A DNA stretch of 22,805 bases, from contig CAVSUY010000019.1 of assembly GCA_963731035.1 (NCBI GenBank), positions 1 through 22,805 on the forward strand. Direction: 5' to 3'. Of the stretch, positions 7,616 through 13,816 are shown one piece after another (the first letter of the stretch is position 1; each line of letters opens with the position of its first letter). The translations under genes and the position numbers were made by a program. The notes below the pieces were generated by a model. It was not told the origin of the DNA, ran no database searches, and saw only the letters and a list, made by a program, of their open reading frames with translations. The DNA is from JAANXG01 sp963731035. GTDB taxonomy: Bacteria > Pseudomonadota > Gammaproteobacteria > Arenicellales > JAANXG01.

Positions 7616-8011
7616 ATGAAGCGAAGAACCTTCAACCTGGGCATGGCCGCAGGAGCGGTTACTATCATCAGCGGCTGCGGCGGCGGTAGCAGCAGTGGCG
7701 GCACGATATTCTTGAAAGATGTTTCCGGCACCTGGACCGAGACGGGCGGGCCGCTCAACGGTACCATGTTGACCCTGGTCCAATCCGGAAAGGCCCTGAG
7801 TGGAACGCTTTCGCAAGGCGGCAGCAGTAGCAGTATTCAGATGACCGGCACAAAAGACGGCAACGTGGTCGATTTGACGGGCACGCAACCAAATAGCAAC
7901 CCTCCGCTTATATTGCATCTGAATGAGACACTGGTATCCGGGTCGCAAATGTCCGGACAGTTCAGTTACACCCAGATATCCGTGGTTACGACTTTTACGA
8001 AAACCAGCTGA
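7616..8011 (+). CDS. Tat-type lipoprotein, small beta-rich domain, paralogue 2 (131 aa)
   Basis: Nearly identical to paralogue 1 through the leader (MKRRTFNLGMAAGAVTIISG then Cys) and the first half, diverging in scattered codons: LNFTMLT becomes LNGTMLT, and the GYSANGITISLAT segment is shortened to SYTQISVVT by a 12-base deletion. The frame is kept despite these changes, so the gene was probably under some selection after duplication. The ribosome site is AGAGGAA, slightly weaker than in paralogue 1. It is in frame with the upstream TIGR03032 remnant, whose stop codon is lost, but its own ATG and ribosome site suggest separate initiation. Promoter not identified; the copied upstream region is the 3' part of a gene. 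Confidence 0.82.
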   Translation: MKRRTFNLGMAAGAVTIISGCGGGSSSGGTIFLKDVSGTWTETGGPLNGTMLTLVQSGKALSGTLSQGGSSSSIQMTGTKDGNVVDLTGTQPNSNPPLILHLNETLVSGSQMSGQFSYTQISVVTTFTKTS

Positions 8012-8082
8012 CGCGCCCGCCGGGCTGGCCCCGGCCACGGTCGCGTCGTACCAGGGACCGGGTCGCGAAGAATAGGTCTGCC

Positions 8083-8154
8083 TCAGGAGGCTGAGTTCTT
8101 GTAGCCAGCCGGCACGGAAAACTCGCTCGCGGGCACACTGCCGGCCTTGACCTT
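8083..8154 (-). pseudogene. Duplicated tail of the unidentified gene at 6960-7106
   Basis: Second copy of the last 24 codons (KVKAGSVPASEF, SVPAGYKNSAS-stop), carried along with the segmental duplication and cut off at its end. Not functional. Confidence 0.6.
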
Positions 8155-8275
8155 TCCTCAGGAGAAAGAGAATGTGGAGCGGCGGAGGATCCGCCCCGCT
8201 ATTCATACCTGCGGTTGCCTATGCCTCCGCGTGACCGGGCACGCGTATGACCCGAACGGGGCTCCGCCAGGGGTG

Positions 8276-8686
8276 TCAGCTTACTTTCGTATAGGTCGTG
8301 GGGAAGGATACTGTGACGCCGTTCTGCATGAAACTGAATTGTCCGGACATCTGCGATGCGGACACCAGGGTCGCCTTGATCGCCACGGTATCAGTGCCGT
8401 TCGGCAGGGTACCCTTCAGATCTATATCGTTGCCACTCTTGGTACCGGCCATCGCTACAATCGGGAAACTGTTCACCTCTTTCGGAGGCGCCCACGATCC
8501 GCTCAAGGCGTTGCCCGACTGGACCAGAGTCAAGATGGCGTTGATGAACTGGCCGTTCACCTCTTTCCAGGTGCCCGTGGTGTCTTTCAGGAACACCTTG
8601 CCGCCGCCGCTGCTGCCGCCGCCACAGCCGCTGATCAGGCTCGCCGCACCGGCGGCCACACCCAGGGTAAAGATTCGTCTTTTCAT
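8276..8686 (-). CDS. Tat-type lipoprotein, small beta-rich domain, paralogue 3 (136 aa)
   Basis: Same architecture as the genes at 6482 and 7616, on the opposite strand and more diverged: MKRRIFTLGVAAGAASLISG with the lipobox Cys at position 21, a GGGSSGGG linker, then VFLKDTTGTWKEVNGQF, LTLVQSGNALSGSW, MAGTKSGNDIDLKGTLPNG, TLVSASQMSGQFSF and the end TTYTKVS. The twin-arginine pattern is again K-R-R-x-F. A clear ribosome site GGGGAG lies 5 bases before the ATG at 8686, which excludes the longer in-frame start at 8776. It is convergent with paralogue 2. Being older than the tandem pair, it shows the family was already duplicated before the segmental event. Ligand unknown. Confidence 0.85.
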   Translation of the reverse strand: MKRRIFTLGVAAGAASLISGCGGGSSGGGKVFLKDTTGTWKEVNGQFINAILTLVQSGNALSGSWAPPKEVNSFPIVAMAGTKSGNDIDLKGTLPNGTDTVAIKATLVSASQMSGQFSFMQNGVTVSFPTTYTKVS

Positions 8687-9038
8687 GTTGCTCCCCGTTG
8701 TCGTTGTCTGGTTTAACAGGCCCCCCTGTATTGATGGATCGCGGATCATGCCGGCCGTCGTCGCCAGCGCCCGCACCCGGGGTAGGAGTGAGGGGCCTAT
8801 TCCACTATCTTCCTCACGGCTTTGCGGCTGTCGTTCTGGCTGAACGAACGGACAAAGGATACTCCGACGGATAGGAATTTTAAAGCAGGTGCCCGACGGA
8901 TGAAAGGCGCTTGCGGGAGGGGTGGGGTCGGGAAAATGGGAGAAAAAATGGGGCGTTTATGGACTAAGGGACGGCTTTTATAGGTCCTTCGAGCGAATTG
9001 GTCGCGCTAACGACAAGTTTTCGCGCCCCGTCCCGGGC
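8687..9038. other. Upstream region of paralogue 3 with a dispersed repeat; no gene seen
   Basis: Contains the leader of the minus-strand lipoprotein gene and, at 8867-8890, a 24-base block shared with 11282-11305. Open frames here are shadows. I see no transposon end. The block from about 8840 onward may belong to the same decayed mobile DNA as the IS91 fragment. Confidence 0.4.
8867..8890 (+). repeat. 24-base direct repeat, copy 1 (contains ACGGATAGG)
   Basis: Identical to 11282-11305: ACGGATAGG, then AATTTTAAAGCAGGT. Its first nine bases are the core of a motif found repeatedly in this window. Confidence 0.85.
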
Positions 9039-9103
9039 TGGGGCACGAGCGCAGCCATGGGGCGCAGTGCGGGCGTTGCCTCCCTGGCTACCGGGGCATC
9101 AAG
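9039..9103 (+). repeat. ~65-base direct repeat, copy 1
   Basis: TGGGGCACGAGC ... CCATGGGGCGCAGTGCGGGC ... GCATCAAG, matching 11182-11245 at most positions with one length difference. Together with the 24-base block it suggests two remnants of one element. The order of the two blocks is reversed between the loci. Confidence 0.7.
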
Positions 9104-9185
9104 ATCCATCTCGCGGAACCGCAGCCGCCGGCGGTGCTCGGGCGCGGTGAGTGGGCGTTGCGTTGGAATCGGGCCGCGGCTCGAG

Positions 9186-9455
9186 CCGTTTGCAACTGAA
9201 ACCCACCAAGCGTTCACTGTGGCATTCCTGGCACTGCACCCGCAGGAAACCGTGTTCCAAGATACCGCACCTGAGGAAGTCGTCAAACTCGCGCTGCACG
9301 TAGTGCGGCAGCGAACGGCCCTGATCGGCCAACAGCGCGAGGAATCGGGGATAGTGCTCGGCAACGAGCCGGTAGAGCAGCGTCTGCTCGGGGCGCCGGC
9401 GTTCATAGTTCCATTTGCCGTTTCTGGTATCGGCCTTCCCGGCCGGTCCTGACAT
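9186..9455 (-). pseudogene. IS91-family transposase, N-terminal zinc-binding domain only
   Basis: The frame reads NYERRRPEQTLLYRLVAEHY, then FLALLADQG, PHYVQREFDDFLRCGILEHG, FLRVQCQECHSERLVGFSCK: the zinc-binding domain that precedes the Y2 relaxase-like catalytic domain in IS91-type transposases, with metal-ligand cysteines (CGILEHG, CQECH, SCK). After SCKR at 9186 similarity stops abruptly, where the family continues with CPSC. The open frame runs on to 9099 in unrelated sequence. The catalytic tyrosines are absent. On its 5' side the fragment abuts a truncated response regulator. A C-terminal IS91 fragment is present at 18359-18473. Confidence 0.75.
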
Positions 9456-9495
9456 CTTGCACGGGCTCCCTGTGGCAAGCTTTCCTTATACGGGC

Positions 9496-9651
9496 CAGCA
9501 GGTCGGGCTGGTGCTGCTTGACCAACGCCATGGTTTCAATGCCGTTTTCAGCTTCGGCAATCACGTCGACATTGCCAATGTCGGCCAATATGTCCGCCAG
9601 CGCGCGGCGCACGATTTCGTGATCGTCGGCCATGATCGCGCGATAGGTCAA
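9496..9651 (-). pseudogene. Response regulator receiver domain, N-terminal fragment (LuxR/NarL type)
   Basis: TTG at 9651 preceded by GGGGGAGGGG gives TYRAIMADDHEIVRRALADI, then VIAEAENGIETMALVKQHQP and DLL. This is the start of a receiver domain: the acidic D-D-H pocket, the first helix and the second strand. The phosphorylated Asp, expected about 4-5 residues after D-L-L, is missing, because the sequence changes to ARIRKACHREPVQ at 9495. The open frame continues to 9403 without meaning. The insertion or deletion that brought in the IS91 fragment probably removed the rest. It cannot signal. Confidence 0.7.
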
Positions 9652-9780
9652 TGGTCCCCTCCCCCTCAGGCCCATGGCTTCCCGCAAAGCTATCCCTGTC
9701 CTTCGATAAGAGGCAAGTCGGCAATGACCAAGCCGGCAAAATAGACCCCTCTTTCACGCCGTTGTGACGCAACGCGGGAA

Positions 9781-9808
9781 CCGGGGCGTGCCGATTGGCA
9801 CACCCCGG
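9781..9808 (-). terminator. Strong hairpin downstream of the cysteine-repeat gene
   Basis: CCGGGGCGTGCC and GGCACACCCCGG form a 12-bp stem (one G-U type mismatch) with a 4-base loop, about 60 bases beyond the stop of the minus-strand gene ending at 9869. No T-tract follows on the minus strand (TTCCCGCG), so termination would be weak or Rho-assisted. Confidence 0.5.
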
Positions 9809-9868
9809 TCTCCCCATGTTCCCGACGTCATTTGGTCTTCGGCAGCGCCTCAGGAGGAAGCCCGGACT

Positions 9869-10987
9869 TCAGAAGAGATACAGGTCCCAGTTGTAGAAGA
9901 TCGTGTTAATCTCCACGCCGACACCACCGCCGGCCGAAATGCTGATACCGTTCGGCTTGAGCGCCTCGCCCCCCGGGAAGCCGATCGAGACGCCCGCACC
10001 GCCCAGCGCATGACCCGCATAATCGACACTCTTGCCCTGATCCTTCGCCCATTTCCCGGTCGGAACGGAGTCACTGGTCAGACCGAGGGAAAGGTCCGCC
10101 GAAGCGCTTTCACCGCCAGGACCGCCGCCAAGGCCCCCAGTCAGATAGAAGCGGCTGATCGGGTCCTTCTCGAGTTCGATGACATAGCCGATGCCGCCTT
10201 GCACACCAGCGACCACGACAGCCGTTCCGCCCAGCTCGATGGTCAGCGCCTTGGTTTGCGCACCGCCATTGCTGGCGCCCAGGGTGCTCGCACCGAAGCT
10301 GCGCAGCGCATTCGGATTGGCGTCACAGGCGGCAAGCACACCGTTGACGCCGTTGGCGGAACGACTGCGCATCGCCTTCTGCAATTGTCCGAAATGCGTG
10401 CCACTATGCAGGCAATTGGCGAGTTGCGTCAGGGGATTGTGGGCACCAAGCGCCTGCGCCCGATCATAGACCTGCCGGGCGACCCGCTTGACCTGCTCCT
10501 GGCCGACCTTGTGCCGGCAGCGCCCCGAGCCCGGAAGGCCCTTGGTCTGATATTGCAGCCCGTCGTCGCACCATTTGGCGGGATTGACGTTCCAGCAACT
10601 CTTCTGGTTCAGTCCGCCGCAATTGGGCGTGCTGTCATAGTTTCGCGCCCTGCAGCGCCCTGAACCGGGGACGTCTTTGGTCTCATATTTGAGACCCGGA
10701 TTGCACCATTTCTTCGGGTTCACGTTCCAGCAGCTCTTCTGGTTCAGACCGCCGCAGCTGGCCTTTTTCACCTTGACCTTGGGCCGGACGCAGCGGCCCG
10801 AACCGGGAAGGCCCTTGGTCTCATATTTGAGGCCCGGATCGCACCATTTCTTCGGGTTCACGTTCCAGCAGCTCTTCTGGTTTTCGCCGCCACATTTGCC
10901 TGCCGCCATGGCCTTTCCTGGCATCATCAGGGAGCAAATCATGGCCATGCCGAACAAGAGCAGGCCTTTCAGAAAGATGTTTGTCAT
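9869..10987 (-). CDS. Secreted protein with three four-cysteine repeats and a Gly-rich beta C-terminal domain (372 aa)
   Basis: Not a family I recognise. The leader (MTNIFLKGLLLFGMAMICSL, then MMPGKAMA and AGK) is a typical Sec signal peptide. Three tandem 35-residue units follow at residues 32-66, 78-112 and 123-157, each C-G-G-x-NQKSCWNVNPxKWC ... GLxYxTK ... PGSGRC with four cysteines, probably two disulphides per unit, separated by short basic linkers. A helical stretch (about 160-230) with two more cysteines leads to a Gly/Ser-rich region (240-372) with alternating beta pattern (GGTAVVVAGVQGGIGYVIEL; ISISAGGGVGVEINTIFYNW), which may form a barrel or membrane-inserted sheet. Units 1 and 2 are almost identical in DNA, so expansion was recent. 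The ribosome site (AAAGTGA) is weak. Exported to the periplasm, outer membrane or outside. Confidence 0.8.
   Translation of the reverse strand: MTNIFLKGLLLFGMAMICSLMMPGKAMAAGKCGGENQKSCWNVNPKKWCDPGLKYETKGLPGSGRCVRPKVKVKKASCGGLNQKSCWNVNPKKWCNPGLKYETKDVPGSGRCRARNYDSTPNCGGLNQKSCWNVNPAKWCDDGLQYQTKGLPGSGRCRHKVGQEQVKRVARQVYDRAQALGAHNPLTQLANCLHSGTHFGQLQKAMRSRSANGVNGVLAACDANPNALRSFGASTLGASNGGAQTKALTIELGGTAVVVAGVQGGIGYVIELEKDPISRFYLTGGLGGGPGGESASADLSLGLTSDSVPTGKWAKDQGKSVDYAGHALGGAGVSIGFPGGEALKPNGISISAGGGVGVEINTIFYNWDLYLF
10517..10894 (-). repeat. Three in-frame coding repeats (four-Cys units)
   Basis: Units at 10790-10894, 10652-10756 and 10517-10621, 105 bases each. The first two share long identical stretches (for example around TTCTTCGGGTTCACGTTCC); the third is more diverged. 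Spacing is 45-46 codons. Confidence 0.9.
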
Positions 10988-11181
10988 GATGGATCACTTT
11001 CATGTTCGCGCATCGATGAACGGATAGGCAGGATACCCGATATCTCCGGGGGGCAGAAGGGGCTTGCGCGGTGGGTCTTGCGGGGGCAATGGGGTGTTGA
11101 TGAGGGGTGAAATTGCGTGCGATCGAACTGCAAGTCGCCGACAGGCAGCTCTCAGCGCGGAATTGGGCTGCTGAGTGCGGT

Positions 11182-11245
11182 TGGGGCACGAGCGGGGCCA
11201 TGGGGCGCAGTGCGGGCGCTGCCGCCCTGGCGAGTCGGCATCAAG
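11182..11245 (+). repeat. ~65-base direct repeat, copy 2
   Basis: Partner of 9039-9103. Shares TGGGGCACGAGC and CCATGGGGCGCAGTGCGGGC exactly. Confidence 0.7.
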
Positions 11246-11281
11246 CTTCCTTTCGCTGAGCCGGTTCCGGGACGGATAGGA

Positions 11282-11305
11282 ACGGATAGGAATTTTAAAG
11301 CAGGT
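11282..11305 (+). repeat. 24-base direct repeat, copy 2
   Basis: Identical to 8867-8890 and preceded by another ACGGATAGGA, giving a 10-base tandem. Confidence 0.85.
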
Positions 11306-11310
11306 AGAGC

Positions 11311-11356
11311 TGGACCCCGCCGTTCGGACAGTTTAGCCGGCTTTTTAAGTGAAATC
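11311..11356 (+). repeat. Left terminal inverted repeat of the second IS3 element
   Basis: TGGACCCC, then CGGACAG at 11325 and AAGTGAAATC at 11347; pairs with 12541-12577, with a longer spacer on this side. Confidence 0.8.
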
Positions 11357-11394
11357 TTCTGCGGTAAATTGACGATAGAAAACCGGAGCAGAAG

Positions 11395-11688
11395 ATGACC
11401 AAGAGAAAGCGTAGAAACCACTCCTCGAGCTTCAAGGCGAAAGTAGCCATGGCCGCGATTCGAGGGGACAAGACCCTGGCGGAGATCGCCCAGCAGTACG
11501 ACGTGCACCCGAACCAGATCCAGGACTGGAAGAAACGATTGATGAGCGAAGCCGAGAACGTGTTTGACAACGGCAACACTCATGCCGGCAATGGCTCAGA
11601 GCAAGAGATCGAGAAGCTGCGCGCGAAGATCGGCGAGCTGACGATGGAGAAGGATTTTTTATCCAAAGCGCTCGGTCGAGACCGATGA
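11395..11688 (+). CDS. IS3 orfA, helix-turn-helix protein (97 aa)
   Basis: The DNA-binding subunit of the IS3 transposase. MTKRKRRNHSSSFKAKVAMA and TLAEIAQQYDVHPNQIQDWK form the helix-turn-helix of the HTH_Tnp_1 type; the C-terminal half (EIEKLRAKIGELTMEKDFLS) is the leucine zipper used for multimerisation. It appears intact. The stop TGA at 11686-11688 overlaps the orfB ATG at 11685. A slippery run T TTT TTA at 11655-11661, exactly in its reading phase, would allow the -1 shift that makes the OrfAB fusion transposase. OrfA alone normally represses transposition. Confidence 0.9.
   Translation: MTKRKRRNHSSSFKAKVAMAAIRGDKTLAEIAQQYDVHPNQIQDWKKRLMSEAENVFDNGNTHAGNGSEQEIEKLRAKIGELTMEKDFLSKALGRDR
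11655..11661 (+). promoter_or_regulatory. Programmed -1 frameshift site (T TTT TTA)
   Basis: The heptamer lies in orfA phase as GA[T TTT TTA]. After a one-base backward slip the reading frame is open through ATC CAA AGC GCT CGG into orfB with no stop, as required for an OrfAB fusion. No stem-loop was confirmed downstream. Confidence 0.6.
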
Positions 11689-12529
11689 CAGAACGCCGAG
11701 CGCTGATTGACCGTCAAAACCCGTTGTCTGTGACCCGTCAGTGCCGCTTGTTGAACCTGCATCGCTCGACGGCGTACTACCAACCGCGGACGATTTCGGA
11801 TGAGGATCTGGTGCTCATGCGGCTGATCGACGAGATCCACCTGAAGCGCCCGTTTCTGGGCGCGCGACGGATCCCGGGCGAACTGCGCGACCGAGGCTGG
11901 ATCGTGAACCGCAAACGAGTCCAGCGCCTGATGCGTGTGATGGGTATCCGGGCCCTGTATCCCAAGCCTCGCACCTCGGCACCGGGTTCCGGCCATGTGA
12001 TCTATCCGTACCGGCTCAAGGGCTTGACCATCGACCGGCCCAACCAGGTCTGGGCTGCTGACATCTCCTATTTGCCAATGGCCAAGGGGTCATGTACCTG
12101 GTGGCGATCATGGATTGGCACACCCGAAAGGTGCTGTCCTGGCGCCTGTCCAACACCATGGATACGACCTTTTGTGTGGACGCCCTGGACGAAGCGCTCA
12201 GGCGCTTTGGCACCCCTGAGATCTTCAATACCGATCAGGGGTCGCAATTCACATCCGAGGCGTTCACAGGCGTTCTCAAGGCTCATGAGATCACCATCAG
12301 CATGGACGGCAAAGGCCGCTGGGTTGACAACGTGTTTGTCGAGCGTCTTTGGCGCACCGTGAAGTACGAATATGTGTATCTGCAAGCCTACGAGACGCCG
12401 AACGATCTGCAGCGCGGCCTGGAAAAGTACTTCCAGTATTGCAACGCCCACCGCCGGCATACGGCCCTGGACCGGCGCACACCGGACGCCGTATATTTCG
12501 GTGAAAACGAGTTGCCGCAAGCGGCATAA
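11685..12529 (+). pseudogene. IS3 orfB transposase (DDE integrase), one-base deletion mid-gene
   Basis: Frame 1 runs from ATG 11685 through LIDRQNPLSVTRQCRLLNLH, the HTH_21-like domain (KRPFLGARRIPGELRDRGW) and the first catalytic Asp (VWAADISYLPMAKG), then loses phase at about 12087. Frame 2 resumes MYLVAIMDWHTRKVLSWRLS at 12092 with the second Asp (FNTDQGSQFTSEAF) and the Glu (WVDNVFVERLWRTVKYEY), ending at 12529. The expected sequence AAGGGGTTCATGTAC has only one T here (AAGGGGTCATGTAC), so a single missing base explains it. With that base the protein would be full length and all three catalytic residues present. Confidence 0.88.
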
Positions 12530-12540
12530 TTATACGCGGA

Positions 12541-12577
12541 GATTTCACTTAACGGCCTGTCCGAAATCTGGGGTCCA
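12541..12577 (-). repeat. Right terminal inverted repeat of the second IS3 element
   Basis: Inward from 12577: TGGACCCC, then CGGACAG (12563-12557) and AAGTGAAATC (12550-12541). Confidence 0.8.
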
Positions 12578-12877
12578 GTTCTGTCCCCCGAATTGCTGCA
12601 ACCAGGAATCGCGTCGGCCGCTGTCTGCCACCCAACGAGGACTGTGACCAGATTGTGACGAACTCTGGTCAAATCCTGTCCTTCTTCGGCTCTTGTGGTC
12701 ACAATCACGTGGATCGACAATGCGTAACCAATTGATATTAAAAGAACTTACCAGTTGTAAGTTGAATTCACACGGCAGAGGTTGCTGGTTCAAGCGCCCA
12801 CCATCTTCCCCAACTGATTCTGATATTGGAAGATATTGGACACCCGGGTCTCAAGATGGTCCTTTTGGAGCAACGTG
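12578..12877. other. Upstream region of the LPAHA(Q/A)T operon; no gene seen
   Basis: The AT content rises in 12720-12770. ACTTAC and GTAAGT (12746-12762) make a 6-bp stem with a 5-base loop. A stretch GCAGAGGTTGCTGGTTCAAG near 12775 recalls a tRNA 3' half, but the T-stem does not pair, so no tRNA is called. The promoter for the gene at 12878 should be here; no clear -35/-10 pair was identified. Confidence 0.4.
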
Positions 12878-13234
12878 ATGAACAATAAGAAAGCCGAATC
12901 CCGGCCGCGACGCCGGTTGTTGAAAGGTTTGTTGTTGGGCGGGCTCGCTTCGGGCCCGGCTGTCGTCCCTCCACGGAAATGGGTCAAACCGATTGTCGTC
13001 GCCGTCTCCCTGCCGGCCCACGCCGCGACCTCACCGGGCGCGGCTTCGGGGTGCCCGGACCCGACGTTGACCATCCCGGGCCCGCCGCCGTTTTCCTGTG
13101 ACGATCTCCCCGCCCCGATCCCCCGGTACTACCAAGTCGATGACACTGGCGGCAGATGCCCTACCCTGCTCATCCTTTCAAGCACCCCAACCGGCTACAC
13201 GAGGTTTCGACAACGAACAGAGACAGGAAGGTGA
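12878..13234 (+). CDS. LPAHA(Q/A)T-leader secreted protein B (118 aa)
   Basis: The N-terminus carries an arginine motif (RRR at residues 11-13, RRRLLKGLLLGG), a hydrophobic stretch, and then the shared block W-V-K-P-I-V-V-A-V-S-L-P-A-H-A-A-T at 35-51, whose A-H-A would suit signal-peptidase cleavage. The mature part would be only about 68 residues, Pro-rich, with three cysteines (SGCPD, SCDDL, RCPTL) and no recognised domain. A ribosome site GGAG precedes the ATG by 9 bases. The in-frame start at 12836 adds an unconvincing extension. The stop lies 3 bases before the next gene's ATG, so the two are co-transcribed. It is shorter than its relatives, and its basic tail (RFRQRTETGR) could come from an earlier frameshift. 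Confidence 0.72.
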   Translation: MNNKKAESRPRRRLLKGLLLGGLASGPAVVPPRKWVKPIVVAVSLPAHAATSPGAASGCPDPTLTIPGPPPFSCDDLPAPIPRYYQVDDTGGRCPTLLILSSTPTGYTRFRQRTETGR

Positions 13235-13237
13235 CGT

Positions 13238-13816
13238 ATGAAGAAGCATAAGAAACACCCACAACAGGCCACCCGTCGCAGGATGCTCAAGGGACTGGCG
13301 GCGGGGGGAGGCGCCCTGGCTACGACGAGGCTGGTACCGGAGCCCTGGAAACGTCCCGTGGTGGAGTCGATGGTCCTGCCGGCTCACGCACAAACGAGCC
13401 CAACGCAGACCGGCAGCTCTTGTGAACTGTCAACCGTGTTGCCAAGCACCTCCATAGTTTGCGGCGTAGACGTATCGGACGGCTGGGTCGTCACACGATA
13501 TACGTTCGCCATCATAGACGGTTGTTTATCATACGAAGAGAGTTCAGTTCCATTTGAGTCTCTCCCCACGGCCAACAACGAGTTGGACGTGCTCTATGAC
13601 CCGAACGGTGATGGAGACCCACCGACCCCCGCGATCGGTGTGAGGACGTTGAATGACGGACCTGTAACTGTGAACGCGGCCTGCACGGCCGGCAATACCG
13701 ATGATGCGCATTCACTTTCTTTGGAAATTGACAGCATAGCGTACACTGCGAGTTTTCATCTCATCCATTCGGTCTCCACATTTACGATCAGCGAGATCGA
13801 CATAGCGCCTGCCTAG
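13238..13816 (+). CDS. LPAHA(Q/A)T-leader secreted protein C (192 aa)
   Basis: The leader is basic (MKKHKKHPQQA), has the arginine motif TRRRMLKGLAAGG (RRR at 13-15), then the conserved block W-K-R-P-V-V-E-S-M-V-L-P-A-H-A-Q-T at 37-53. The predicted mature protein of about 140 residues has four cysteines (SSCELS, IVCGV, DGCLS, AACTA), is acidic and beta-rich, and carries a DPNGDGDP stretch near residue 124 that resembles a calcium-binding loop. No known domain is recognised. A ribosome site AGGAAGG lies about 7 bases before the ATG, and the gene follows protein B by 3 bases. Export is probably by Tat. It should act in the periplasm or outside the cell. Confidence 0.82.
   Translation: MKKHKKHPQQATRRRMLKGLAAGGGALATTRLVPEPWKRPVVESMVLPAHAQTSPTQTGSSCELSTVLPSTSIVCGVDVSDGWVVTRYTFAIIDGCLSYEESSVPFESLPTANNELDVLYDPNGDGDPPTPAIGVRTLNDGPVTVNAACTAGNTDDAHSLSLEIDSIAYTASFHLIHSVSTFTISEIDIAPA

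Larger units (their letters stand above)
7315..8154 (+). repeat. Segmental duplication, copy 2 (840 bp)
   Basis: Partner of 6181-7031. Begins 2 bases after the inverted-repeat unit at 7107-7312 and ends where the sequences diverge after CCGGCCTTGACCTT. Confidence 0.92.
10988..11310. other. Upstream region of the cysteine-repeat gene with repeat blocks
   Basis: No gene seen. It holds one copy of the GGATAGG-type motif (11020-11039), the second ~65-base block (11182-11245), a doubled ACGGATAGGA (11272-11291) and the second 24-base block, which ends 5 bases before the IS3 element. The promoter of the gene at 10987 should be here but none stands out. Confidence 0.45.
11311..12577 (+). mobile_element. 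Second IS3-family insertion sequence (1267 bp), orfB frameshifted
   Basis: Ends are imperfect inverted repeats starting TGGACCCC at 11311 and, inward, at 12577. CGGACAG and AAGTGAAATC recur further in on both sides. orfA and orfB overlap as ATGA. No target duplication is visible (AGC left, GTT right). It belongs to a different IS3 subgroup from the element at 2585: the OrfB proteins share little beyond the DDE motifs, and the ends differ. It lies directly next to a 24-base repeat block and about 300 bp upstream of the LPAHA(Q/A)T operon. Confidence 0.92.

Noticed and set aside
7253..8011. 252-codon ORF fusing TIGR03032 remnant and lipoprotein paralogue 2
   Set aside because: Arises because the duplicated stop codon mutated. 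The lipoprotein has its own ATG, ribosome site and leader, which must be N-terminal to work.
12774..12801. tRNA-like 3' half (GCAGAGGTTGCTGGTTCAAG)
   Set aside because: The T-arm does not pair, no anticodon arm with a 7-base loop or acceptor stem is found; at most a decayed fragment.
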